DNA of 64,000 nucleotides, from contig JALJCS010000056.1 in assembly GCA_023055355.1 (NCBI GenBank), positions 1,922,001 to 1,986,000 of the forward strand, given 5' to 3'. Below the pieces are notes generated by a model. That model was given only the letters and a program-made list of their open reading frames with translations, was not told where the DNA came from and did not search any database. A program made the position numbers and the translations under genes. This DNA is from Agelaius tricolor. Its lineage: Eukaryota > Chordata > Aves > Passeriformes > Icteridae. Below, piece after piece: positions 46,353 through 56,502 of the stretch. Numbering within the stretch: the stretch's first letter is position 1; every line of letters starts with the position of its first letter.

Positions 46353-47660
46353 TATAGATGGAAATCTTCTATTGTGAAAAATGCTTCCCAGGGAGGGAAA
46401 CCACCATGGTAAAGATACGAGTATTAGTAATTATTTAGTTACCCAAAGTGTCTCTGAAGACAGAGAATTTGGGAAATGTCAATCAGATCCTATCTGTAGG
46501 GTCATCAGCTGATTCCCCAATGGTTCAGAGTTTTAGGGATTGTTGGTATTGAGTTTGTAACCTTTGTTATTTTTGGTTTTTATAGGTAATACTGATAAAT
46601 AGTGATTGTTGTTAATGTTATATGAATGCTTTAAAAAGGTTGTCTTAACCCCTTCCAACACTTCCTGTTGATAAGTTGATTATATAATGTGAATTCTCAG
46701 ATTTTTGTGATAAGAATTATTATTAAGGTAGTGTTGTAATAATTGCAGCCAGCTTTCATGTGTTTTACTATCTCTTTGTGTGATCACTTACAAGACACGT
46801 GTCTCTTCAGGATCCTGCCTTTTTGTTTCTTAGCTACTCATATATTTTTTGATTTCTTTTAAATCCAGACTGCTAGTCTCGTGGTTTTCTTCAGTTATTG
46901 TTACAGCAGTACTCCAGCAGAGAGTTCAGTTGTAACATTAACTTATTTATTTTGGGGTTTCAATTTTGTACTAGGTAATCAATCTTTCATTCATCTGCAC
47001 TTCCTCCACCTTCAAATTCTCAGTGTCCAGATCCAGGCTCACAATCCTGACTGTGACCAAATTCAGATCTCTGAAGAAGAGGGTGCTGTGTTTGAAGAAT
47101 CTTTATCCGGAAAGAAACTTCAGAGGCATTCAATTACTTGATGGTTTGATTGGTTTTTAACCCAAAGTTTTCTTATTTATAGCTGTTATTTTTAAGAGTC
47201 TTGTTTTAAAATGTGTTAAGTGATACCCACCAATTAGAGTTTGGGCTCTGGCCAAGCTCTAGCTCTACTTGGATGGAGTGATTGACAGTCGACCCAGATG
47301 TTTTCTGCATCAAAAAGTATTCAAGTCCTTTTGACTTGGCAATTCGACCATATATATGACAGCTGAGCCTATTTTCAAAGGGAGTTTGGAGAAACATGAA
47401 TCTGGACATGATTTTTCCAATTTTCTGTTGTTTTAAGGTTTATCAGCTGTTACAGACTCTGGGATGACAGTTCAGAGTTGTAGTGCTTGGTAATTGTATG
47501 ATTTTGCATGTGTTATTGATTATGTGTATTATCTGATTGATTCCTAATTGCTGTTAGTTTCTTCTTTACTACATGCATTGTTTTGCTCTTGATGTTTTCT
47601 CCTGTTCATAACCAAAGAATGTTAGCAATAGCAACTTATGTTGATATCTTATATTTCTCT
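46353..47660. other. ERV-3 internal sequence, unassigned
   Basis: Where pro, RT and RNase H should be, I recognise nothing. The stretch is AT-rich with short frames only. It may include remains of env or unrelated inserted DNA. Confidence 0.35.
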
Positions 47661-47668
47661 ATGCAATT

Positions 47669-48028
47669 TTGCAAAACAGAACTGATCAATGTTTTATTTT
47701 CACATCAGGACCCATTCTTCACCTCCAGGATTTTGAGAAAATCCTCCAGTTCCTGTGGGGACATGGATTTGTTTGTGTTTTAACAGGTACAAAGTCCAGG
47801 TGGATTTCAGTGAAGAATGTGAAACTCTATCAAGTGCAAGAAAATGCTGACCACTCCACAAGCAGAGAAGAAGACACACAGATGTGGACTGCACAGAGAT
47901 TCCAACCCTTGTGCTTCACCCACAGAAGATCGTGGACTTTGGGTTTCTTCATGGGTGTAGGAATCAGTGATGTAGTAAAATTTTTGTTAGGTGATAACTT
48001 AAGTGAAATATGGGGTGTGGTCGAATGA
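47669..48028 (+). pseudogene. pol: ERV-3 integrase C-terminal remnant
   Basis: LWGHGFVCVLTGTKSRWISV followed by KNVKLYQVQ matches the C-terminal DNA-binding segment of class II integrases, as seen intact in ERV-4 (WGRGYACVLLPSGPRWYPGK). The rest of pol is absent. Sequence after about 47840 is degraded. Confidence 0.65.
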
Positions 48029-48384
48029 CACACATTGTTTCTGACAGATGGTTGACAAAATTGTCAATGCAGTGTTCATGGTTCAAACAAGAAGGGGAGT
48101 TTGGACCAAATTTCTCCCTGAGGCTCCTTATGAACCTCAAGAATTGGAAATTCTTGGCTCAGTGAAGATGGATTTCTGTATAGTATTTAGTCTTCCTGGG
48201 TCAAAATAAAATAAGGACAAAATACCAGATGTAACCCCAAATCACATTATACATAGAAATGCGACATCTTGGTGCAATTTCACAGCAAGGATGATCACAC
48301 CGTCCAACAAAGTTCCATTGCAATTACCACAAGGAATCTTTTTCATTTGTGGGGACAGAATTTGGCCCACCATCCTGTCCAATG

Positions 48385-49089
48385 TTGTTGCAGTGTGTTT
48401 TGTTAAGTTATTAGGTTGGTTTGTTCCAATCCCCTTCTGTCTGAAAATGGTTCTGCCCCAGTTCTCCCTTCCCGCCTTTGGAGCTGTCTGTCTTCCTGGC
48501 TCCACCTCAGCCAACAATGTATCCCCTAAACTCTGCCCTGGTTTCCCTGGAAACCCTTGTATTTTTTTCTTCTGATCCCTCCCCGGTGCCCCGCCAATCA
48601 CTCTCACTCCCCACCCTTACTGCTAGAATGTTCCAGCAGGGGAGTTCGATGGTTGGCTGAGGAACCGGGGCCCCTCCCCAGAATGTTTCCTGTTGGTGTT
48701 GCCCACGTGTCAATCCCTTGGACTCCACTCCCCACTGTACCCCCATTGGCCCAATGCCTGGCACCTCCCTTGTTCTCCCTACCCCTTAAAACTTGTTGTC
48801 AGCCCTCCCTCCCCCCCCCCCTCCCCCCCCCCCCCCCCCCCCATCTTCTCCTGTCGGTCCCTCCGGGATTCATTAAAGCCTGGATTAAGCCACAGTTGGA
48901 GTCCGCCGTCTTCTTTCTGCTGGTTGCAGCCTTTACTAGACTCCGTCCTTCACAAGGTGTGCCTACAGCCGCAAGCTGGGCACTGCCTTAGGCGCTATCC
49001 CGAAGCCAGCTATCGGGAGAAGTGCCCCCTCGTGCTGCTGGCAGTGCTGGTAGCTAGCCGAACGCTGACAATTGAGTCGCACTGCTGCA
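48385..49089 (+). mobile_element. LTR inserted in ERV-3 env (first)
   Basis: A block of about 705 bp carries a GC-poor start (TTGTTGCAGTGTGTTTTG), a poly-C tract (48808-48842), and a TTCATTAAAGCC polyadenylation-like site near 48870. CAATG occurs at both edges (48380-48384 and 49090-49094), the likely target duplication, although the terminal TG/CA pairing is ambiguous by one or two bases. Confidence 0.7.
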
Positions 49090-49416
49090 CAATGTCAAAG
49101 GTGGTCCATGCAGCATTGGGAGACTTTCTTTACTGACACCCAACATGACAATGATAAGAGAACAAAGACATAGAGGGAAAAGATCTGTCAGTTGATATGA
49201 CCCCAATTGTGATGACAATGTTAATACATGGAAAAAGGGCCAGAAATTTATAACAGCTCTGCTTCTGCCTCAGGCAGCTGCAGGAACAGCCTTGAAGCAA
49301 TTGGATCAAATGGAGTGTTGGTTGAGTAAGCACTTTTGTGCTACCTCTCTCGCACTGAGCAATTTATTAGCTGATGATCAAGGTGTGAGACAGGCGACTC
49401 TGCAAAACAGAGCGGC

Positions 49417-50099
49417 TGTTGTAGTGTGTTTTTATACTTCGTAGTACTTTGAAGTAGTTTTGTTTTGTATCCTCATATTTTTCCCAAATGGTTTATCCCA
49501 AACTGTACCCCCCTCCCTTTACCTGTGTTATCCCTCTCCCGGGATGAGATCATCCCCAAACCCCCACCCTGGCTCTCTGTCAATCACTCAGCATCCCATC
49601 CCCTCCATCCAGAAGTTTCGGTCCAGGTCGTCGAGTGATTAGCCAGAGGCTAGGAGTCAGCCCCCTAAGCCTTGCCCCATACGCTGTCCTAGATGTCTAT
49701 CCCCCAGCATCCATCGCTTAGGGTCACTTATTGGTTGGTAAAATGTTATCTACTTTTGGTTTCCACCTCCCCTTAAATGTAACCTTGGCACATCTCCCGG
49801 GGCTCTCGGCAGGAGGCCCCCTGAGGTGCAGGAGCTCCTTTGGGATCCTAGAATAAAACCTTGGATTAACCCCTGCTAAGAGTCGGCCCTTTCTCTTCTA
49901 CCGATGTCTCTCGTGTCTCTTCTACCAATGTCTCTGGTGTCTCTTCTGCTGCAAAGGCAACCAGCCTAGGTGCCCTCAGTACCCTCGGGGCACGGGAGAG
50001 TGTCTCCCCACTGTTGGCTGTGTCCGAGCTGCCCCTCCGGTGTCTGCCGACTTGGGACTGGCCGAGGGTTCCTGAGAGGCTCACAGAGGGACCGAGACA
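49417..50099 (+). mobile_element. Solo LTR inserted in ERV-3 env (second), AGCGGC duplication
   Basis: The block runs from TGTTGTAGTGTG to GACCGAGACA, 683 bp. It is flanked by AGCGGC at 49411-49416 and 50100-50105. A polyadenylation signal (AATAAAACC, near 49853) sets the + orientation. The 6-bp duplication fits a class II element. Confidence 0.92.
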
Positions 50100-50429
50100 A
50101 GCGGCAATTGATTATTTTTGTTAGTTCATGGACATGGATGTGAGGAATTTGAAGGAATGTGTTGCATGAATTTGTCTGATCATTCAAAATCTATTCACGA
50201 AAGCATACAACAGTTGGAAGATGGAGTGGCCAAACTTGGGGAAAACAATGGGTCATGGCTGGATGGCGTGTTCAGTTGGTTTAATCTTGCACCAGCATGG
50301 AGAGAATTTTTGAAGATAGGTGTGCCTGTCCTGATTGGTGTCGCAGTCCTTTTAATATTTGTGCCACGTCTACTTTGGTATATCTGACAGATGATGGATG
50401 AGTCTGTCAAAGGAGTGTTTTTGGTTCAA

Positions 50430-51033
50430 AGAGAAGGGGGAGATGTGGAAATCCAGAGCACTGGGAATATTTCTCTGTCTGCTCTGGGGTGTCCTGATCC
50501 CCAGGGGAGCACTGACTTTGACCCTCATTCATGGAGAAAGTTTCCTAGACTTCAGGATAGATTAGAATCCACAAAAGTGGGAAATAGATTATAGAGAGTA
50601 GTGTAGGTGTATCACTTGGTGAGAAATTTAGGTTTTGGGATTTTTAGTATGTTGTGGATGGAAGCAAGATGGAGGACACAGAGTGTTGTCCTGAGTTTCT
50701 TCTTCATGCTTCTTCTTCCTTCTTCTTCATGGGTTTGGGTGGCATTTTGTAAGTGAGCAGAAAAGTCCACATTGCAGGCTCTTTGGGATCAGTTATTGGG
50801 TTAAAAGGGAAAATAATCTAGGTGTCAGTTCTTAATTGGATAATTTAGTCTTAAAAGACCTTGTAACAAGAGATTGTTAGCCATTTTGTGCCTTCTAATG
50901 AAAAGCTGCCGAACTCACAGTAGTGAAACTGTTTTACTGACAAAAACTAATAAACACTTGAGTCTGAACACGAACTACCGTTTCAAGTGCCTTCAATCCA
51001 GACCCAGAGAAATCGACAACCGGTATCCCGACA
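50430..51033 (+). repeat. ERV-3 polypurine tract and 3' LTR (590 bp)
   Basis: The tract AGAGAAGGGGGAGA (about 50430-50443) precedes TGTGGAAATCC at 50444. The LTR ends CCCGACA at 51033, followed by the duplicated AAAAAG. Confidence 0.93.
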
Positions 51034-51039
51034 AAAAAG

Positions 51040-51829
51040 AGTTGCCATGTTAACAGGTAGATTTACTGTGTGTTGCTGGGATACTTTTGATTCTTTCAGA
51101 AAACAAATGTAAACATAACTATGACATCTCTGCCACACATTTAAGTATTAATTTTTGGGTTTAGCAGCATTTGGGATTCAAGGTCACTAGGGTCTACAAA
51201 GAACTGATAAGGCAGGAAGTGTTTATAGAAGTGAACAGAAGTAGAGAACTTAAGTTAGCTCTTAAGGCATGCTGAGAGGTATAAGAATTCTTAGACCAGG
51301 TCTCAACTGTTATTTCCAAATCTCAGCAATTCATAGCTGATCCTTTATGAATGGTTTTGGTTAGACACAATTACTCATGATTTATGGGTGATTCAATTTT
51401 TGTGGTTTAGCAGCAATAAAAGCAGTTGTATGAACTAGGTGAAACAAACAACTTGCTTCCAGTAGTGTTGTCCATTAAAATTGGATTCATTACCTGGTGT
51501 GCAACAAGCCAATAATTACACTGATTATTTATTTCAGAGTTGCACAAGCCTGGGTGCTCCATGATATTCTGCAAATCAAGAACCCCAACTATCAAGAGTT
51601 TTTTCTATTTATACATTTTAGCAAACGAAGGGATTAGTGTTCATTGGCTACAAGTTACATAGTTCTCTTTATAATTAGTATCCTATCTTCTACTGGTTAA
51701 TGGTTCTCTAACTTCTCATGTTAATTACTCTGCTTGCTCAGTCTTTCTTTTCTTTTGGTAATCCCACTTCTGACACCAATTTAATGTTAAGATCCACTGG
51801 AATAATGATAGGCTCTGATTATTAAAAGA
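51040..51829. other. Apparent host intronic sequence
   Basis: AT-rich DNA to the right of ERV-3. No exon or repeat was recognised. Confidence 0.4.
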
Positions 51830-53140
51830 TGCCTCTGCCCAAATTAAGATGCAAATGAGATCATATGCAAAAGTCAATAGTATGTATTTTATTCAACAGT
51901 AAATGTGAAGCAGAGAGACAAAGTGGGGGAGAGAGGGAGAGAGAGAGAGCAAGACAAGGAGAGAGAGGCAGATTAAGTAGAAAGATAGTCACCACCACAT
52001 GGGTTTCTGTGGTGTCCTGCCGGCCCTTCTTCTGGACTTCTCTGTGGTGGGAGTCCCCTGAGTGTTCTTCTAGAGGTACCACTTCTATACAGTCAAAGCT
52101 TTGTTAACCTCCCCTGAGGTCTGAGTTCACTGAAGCATGTCTAGCCCTAACCTTAACAAGGAAATTCTACCAAGTGATTTTTTTTTCCTAACACCTGGAC
52201 ATCACTTACAGCTTGTTTGCTGATCTCTGTTTAATGGATTAAATCTCCCTTCTGGTTGATTAGGCTTGAAAGTTGTCTTGGGTACAAAGACAAGGATGTA
52301 GAGTTTTCAGCACTGTCTATTCAAATACTCTTAGCGCCACAGCTATGGGCATGGTTTCAGCAGGGAAAAAATTGTGACCACAACTGGAAGGGGGTCCATT
52401 TTTTCTGGCTTGCTTGAGTGAAGGGATCAGCAGATAATGGCACTGTATGACCTGCAAGTCCCATTTGAGTCTTCTAGGATGCTTCTGCAGGACAAGGTGT
52501 GGCATTGAAATGACAACTCTGTAACTGCAGCCAGGACCGGTAGGGTTGGGGCTGTTTTTCTTCAGTGCCCAATGAGATAGGCCATTTACCCCCCCTTCTG
52601 CCCCACAATGGGGCAGTGACCTGAGACAGTGGTGCCGACACCGAGTCCAGCAGGTAGCAGGAAGAGGCAGCAAAGTGGCAGCACTGACCTCACACACACA
52701 CCAGTGCTGTTGCAGAGAAGGAGGAGGAAAACTGACACCGCAAGTCCGGAGCTGCCCCAGGCAACACCAGCACCCCCCCATCTGCCACCAGAATTGCTTC
52801 ATAATACCCTGCCTTCCCGATTTTTTTTTTTTTTTTTGTTCCGGGGGAAGGTGGAACTGGAGGCTTCTCCATCATCTTGTCTTTGTCCTCTGATCCACTG
52901 ATCCACGCTGGCTGCTGTGGTGGCCACCATCTTGGGAGGAGGGACTTATCCACCATCTTGTTTTCTTTGTTCCCAGGGAGACCACAGCACCTTTGTATCT
53001 AGTGATTATTGCTGTTATCTTGGTTGTTGCTGTTTTCCTTTTTAATAAACTGTTGTTTTTTCACATATCTTTTCTCACATTCATCTCTCCTTTTTGGTGA
53101 AAGGGGACTTGTTAAAACTAATAAGGGAGATAAGTCATTT
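51830..53140. mobile_element. LTR-like material, two orientations
   Basis: 51830-52210 shows a minus-strand polyadenylation-like AATAAAATACA (complement near 51890) and a GA-rich stretch. 52330-53140 shows a + strand TTTTTAATAAACTGTTG (near 53040) and several CCATCTTG repeats (near 52870-52960). These resemble LTR R/U5 regions. Edges and families are not resolved. Confidence 0.35.
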
Positions 53141-53249
53141 TAGAGTCTCCACCCTGTATAATTGTCTTAAACAAAGACAAAAGTACACAAAGATCAAACA
53201 TTTGAGACTGAGTGGAAATTTTCCAAAGTAGAAATCCATTTTGATTTAG

Positions 53250-54768
53250 GTGAAATGTACATATTTGAGTTTATTCTGTAGTTTGAGAACATAGCTGTTT
53301 AGTCTGACTGCCTGTTCTCGTAAAAAGCCTAGGCTCAGAGAAACTACTTCAGCCAAAGGATAGAGATAAGGGCGTGGGGGGGGGGGAGAGACAGAGAGAC
53401 AGAGACTGCTGTGAGAACAGGTCAACCTGACCTAGGAATTCTTTCTGATAAAGAAGAACTAGCAGCAAATGTAACGCGAAATTTGTAAAAATGAATATGT
53501 ATGAACCTATTGTGAAATTGCATGCATATATATTTGAGAGGGGGATAAAAAAAGATCTGGAGTTCCCAGAGGTGCGCATGTCTTTTAAAGAGAGTAATCT
53601 CCACATGCATCCAGCACTGTAATAAACATACCAGCTTTACAACTTTCACAAAGTTGTGGAATTTTTGTTTGTTCCCGCAACACATTTTGGCGAGCCAGCC
53701 AGGAGAGACCTTCTCTGTCCTCACAGGGGCAGAGTCATAGATGGACCTCCTGAGGCATGCCCCAGGATTTTCCCAGAGGAGCTCCGCTCGTCTCGGCTTG
53801 CCTCTTGCGGAGACAGACAAGGACCTGCTGGTGTGCGGAGGATACGGTATGTATTGAGTGACCCCTGGGGGAAAAGAGAGATAGGACGGCTGAATAAGTC
53901 ACTCAGAGATGTCTGAGTGCTCAGCCTCATTCCTGTGCCTGCAGGCAGACTGGTTGATAGAGCGACTGGACTAGAGACAGGAGTTCACTGTCCGACAGAG
54001 CTACCGCTAGCAATTCTGGGGGAGAGTCGAGTGAACCCGTGTGTGTGTGTGTGTGTGGTGTCTGGACAGTGTATCATTGTATAGTTAATGCATTGTGTGG
54101 TTAATGTTAATGTGTTTGTAATTGTGCAAGTGAGTGGTGTACAAAAGAGAGCAAGCGAGTGAGTATACCTACACTGCGGGGGGGTTTCTACCTTCGATTG
54201 AAGGGGCTGAGTGAGGCCTGAAGCACCGAATAAAGCAGGCTGTGGGGGTGGGGAGCGCCTGGCAGAGAAGTGGAGCAGGTAGTGGAGAAGTGTGGGTAAG
54301 GACATTTATTGTGTAAAGGTGGTGATTTGTGTAGATTGTGCACACTCTTACCGTGGCTAGATGAACTCAAGGGGTTCCTCTGCCCCAGTGGTTTGGACTC
54401 GACCCCTAGGAGTTTGTGAATCCTGTGAATTATTGGATAGATAGAAGAGACAAATGAGTTCATTTAGAGGGGCTTTATCAGACTTCAGCTGGTACTATAG
54501 AAAGTCTGGACTGGGAACAACCTGCCGTAGAGGATTTAGAGTTCCCTGTGATAAATGGAATAGCCTGCCTCTGTGGGCAATTCCTGAGAGCCTTTGGGGC
54601 ATCGAGAGGCTGGCACCCTTGGTGGGGTACTATTGCAGTGCGGAGTTTGTGAGAGACACTTGTATTGCTTTTCTAATAGGCATCAGGGCATATGCCCCGA
54701 GTGTAAATTGAAGTTTCCTGATCAAGCTGATTCAGAACCTAAGATCTTAAAGCTTGTGTGTAGGAGAT
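53250..54768 (+). mobile_element. Class I ERV fragment: LTR end, leader, gag start
   Basis: An LTR end with AATAAACATACC (near 53620) is followed by TTTTGGCGAGCCAGCCAGGA at about 53692, the primer/leader signature common in class I (gamma/epsilon-like) avian ERVs. A leader with a (TG)n run (54039-54056) leads to an 85-codon frame at 54454-54711 starting MSSFRGALSDFSWYY, plausibly the gag N-terminus. ERV-4 begins at 54769 and cuts it off. No pol or env of this element remains. Confidence 0.6.
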
Positions 54769-55330
54769 TGTAGTAAATCCCATGGACCTGGCTAAGGCCC
54801 CATGGAGAATCTGAACAATAGGAATGCTGAGAAAGCAAAAGAAATTCCTGTCTCCCTGACCCCCGCCCCATAGCCTATCTCTCTAACCCTATAAGGTTGT
54901 TACTTTAACCCTTACTATTGGTCAAATCTGGATTCCCCTAAACCCTTACCATTGGTTAAGTTTGGATTCTCTCCAACCCTATAAAAAGGGCATACTGTAG
55001 CCCATTTGGGAGAAGAAGAGCTGTCGCTGGGACCCTTCACAGACTTCCCCAATAAAGCCATCTCTGTGGAACCAGCCAGCGCCTCTCCTTCTCTCTCCGC
55101 CGTCTGCTGCAACCTCAGCCCAGGGCACCCCTACCTAGCAAGCAAGAGCTGAAATCCTAAGAGCTTGTGATCACTATAAGATCTGATAATCACCAAGCTT
55201 GCTATGGGGGTTGGCCCACGGCGATCGGACTGAGCTAGCTTAGCTTTGGGCACCCTGTCCCCCTGGGGACTGAGCTCCTGGGCTATCTTGCACTGATTTA
55301 TGATAAGGCCAAATCAGAGGGTTTATTATA
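54769..55330 (+). repeat. ERV-4 5' LTR (562 bp)
   Basis: The LTR begins TGTAGTAAATCCC and ends GTTTATTATA. It has a TATAAAAA box (54980-54987) and AATAAA (55051-55056). A tandem duplication of about 35 bp, which the 3' LTR lacks, lies near 54910-54970. Confidence 0.88.
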
Positions 55331-55689
55331 GTGGCGCCCAATGATGACGAACCCCCTCAGAGGCGATATTCATCGATGAGCAGCGAAGCCCCCCGGGGTA
55401 TTCTGTACTGCCTCACCAGACGCCACTACTCCTGTGAAGAGACTTTTTTGTTTTAGAAGAAACTCTACCCGGGAGGGTCAGTTCAACCCTCAAATTTACA
55501 TCTGAACGAAAAAAAAGTTCAGAGGAGAACTGACGTCAGCAGACCCCTTCCACAGATTCTGGACCCCAAGAACTGTAAGTATAAGTTAGCTAACATTGCG
55601 CGCATAAGTTCTGGGCTCTAAACCTTTTTTTTTTCTTTTTTTTTCTTTTTTTTTCTCGTTTTTTTCTGCTGGAAGGGCTAAAATTAACA

Positions 55690-56502
55690 TGGGTACAACT
55701 CTTAGTACCTTAAAACTAACTAAAATCGAGAGAGAGATATACTTAACCATCTTAGAAATCTAACAACTTTTCCTTTTCCGCCGGCAAGCTCTCAAAAACT
55801 AACCTTAAAAAATTTGTAACATGGATTATTTCGCAATACCCTGAAACTAATAAGGAAGCTGTCACTGAAAATTCGTTTTGGGATAAGATTGGCAACACCA
55901 TATATATCTCACAAACAAAACAGGATTTTTCTGCAACTAACTATTTGCCTCTATTTCATATAATAACTAAAACAATTGAAAAATGTAACAGAGAAAAAAT
56001 CTTACGGCTAGCAACAGACACTTCCTCTTCAAATGCTAATGACACTGATAAAGACTCTAAGGAATGTCGCTTGCATGCCTCACATCAGCTCCTGGGTCCT
56101 AAAGCTCTCCCCACCTCTGCCCCCCCCACGGCAGAGGCTACGCTGCTCACCACAGCCCCCCCCCCCCCCTCCCCCCCCCCTGCGGGATCAGCGCTGCCTA
56201 ACTCCCCGCTTCTGGACTTATCTATAACTGCACACTTCCCCCCTCCCTCCGGCTTGGTTTCCTCCTCGCCTCCGGTCCTGGGGGTCCCTCTTCCGGCCTC
56301 TGCCGCCCCCTCCCCCGCGCCGGCCCTCCCCCCCGCAGCGGACCATCCCGCCCCTCCTCCCGCCACCTCCACCCCTGCGTATTCCCACTCAGGATTTCTA
56401 ATCGGGGTGCACTGCCAGATACACCTTGTCTCACCTGGAAATGCCACAAGCCAATCTGGATTGAGCAGTGGCCCCTCTCTAAAGCCAAGCTGCGTGCCCT
56501 AA
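55690..56502 (+). pseudogene. gag: ERV-4 gag, truncated
   Basis: ATGGGTACAACTCTTAGTACC near 55690 encodes MGTTLSTL, a myristoylation-type Gag start, and reaches a stop after about 24 codons. A second open stretch (55945-56502) encodes a serine-, then proline-rich region with C-rich DNA (56157-56180). Capsid and nucleocapsid are missing. The deletion joins this linker to the polymerase region. Confidence 0.65.

Larger units (their letters stand above)
48240..50387 (+). pseudogene. env: ERV-3 env, split by two LTRs
   Basis: The pieces are: an SU remnant with LPQGIFFICGDRIW (about 48318-48366), parallel to LPKGMFLICGDRVW in ERV-4; a middle part after the first inserted LTR (49090-49416) matching the furin/fusion region; and, after the second LTR, the TM ectodomain with CEEFEGMCC (CX6CC) and a membrane anchor (LIGVAVLLIFVPRLLWYI), ending at 50387. 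The last 89 codons are open. The envelope is gamma-type and non-functional. Confidence 0.8.
38588..51033 (+). mobile_element. ERV-3: class II provirus with AAAAAG duplication and nested LTRs
   Basis: The 590-bp LTRs at 38588-39177 and 50444-51033 differ at about seven positions that I counted (1.2 percent). The six bases AAAAAG flank the element on both sides (38582-38587 and 51034-51039). Internally it has a leader, a decayed gag with long proline-rich section and betaretrovirus-like capsid and zinc knuckle, a small integrase C-terminal remnant, and a gamma-type env TM. Most of pol is deleted. Four other LTRs are nested inside (43322-43954, 44811-45318, 48385-49089, 49417-50099). It is not functional. 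Confidence 0.93.

Noticed and set aside
48557..49136. Proline-rich frames of about 145 codons
   Set aside because: They are created by poly-C in an inserted LTR.
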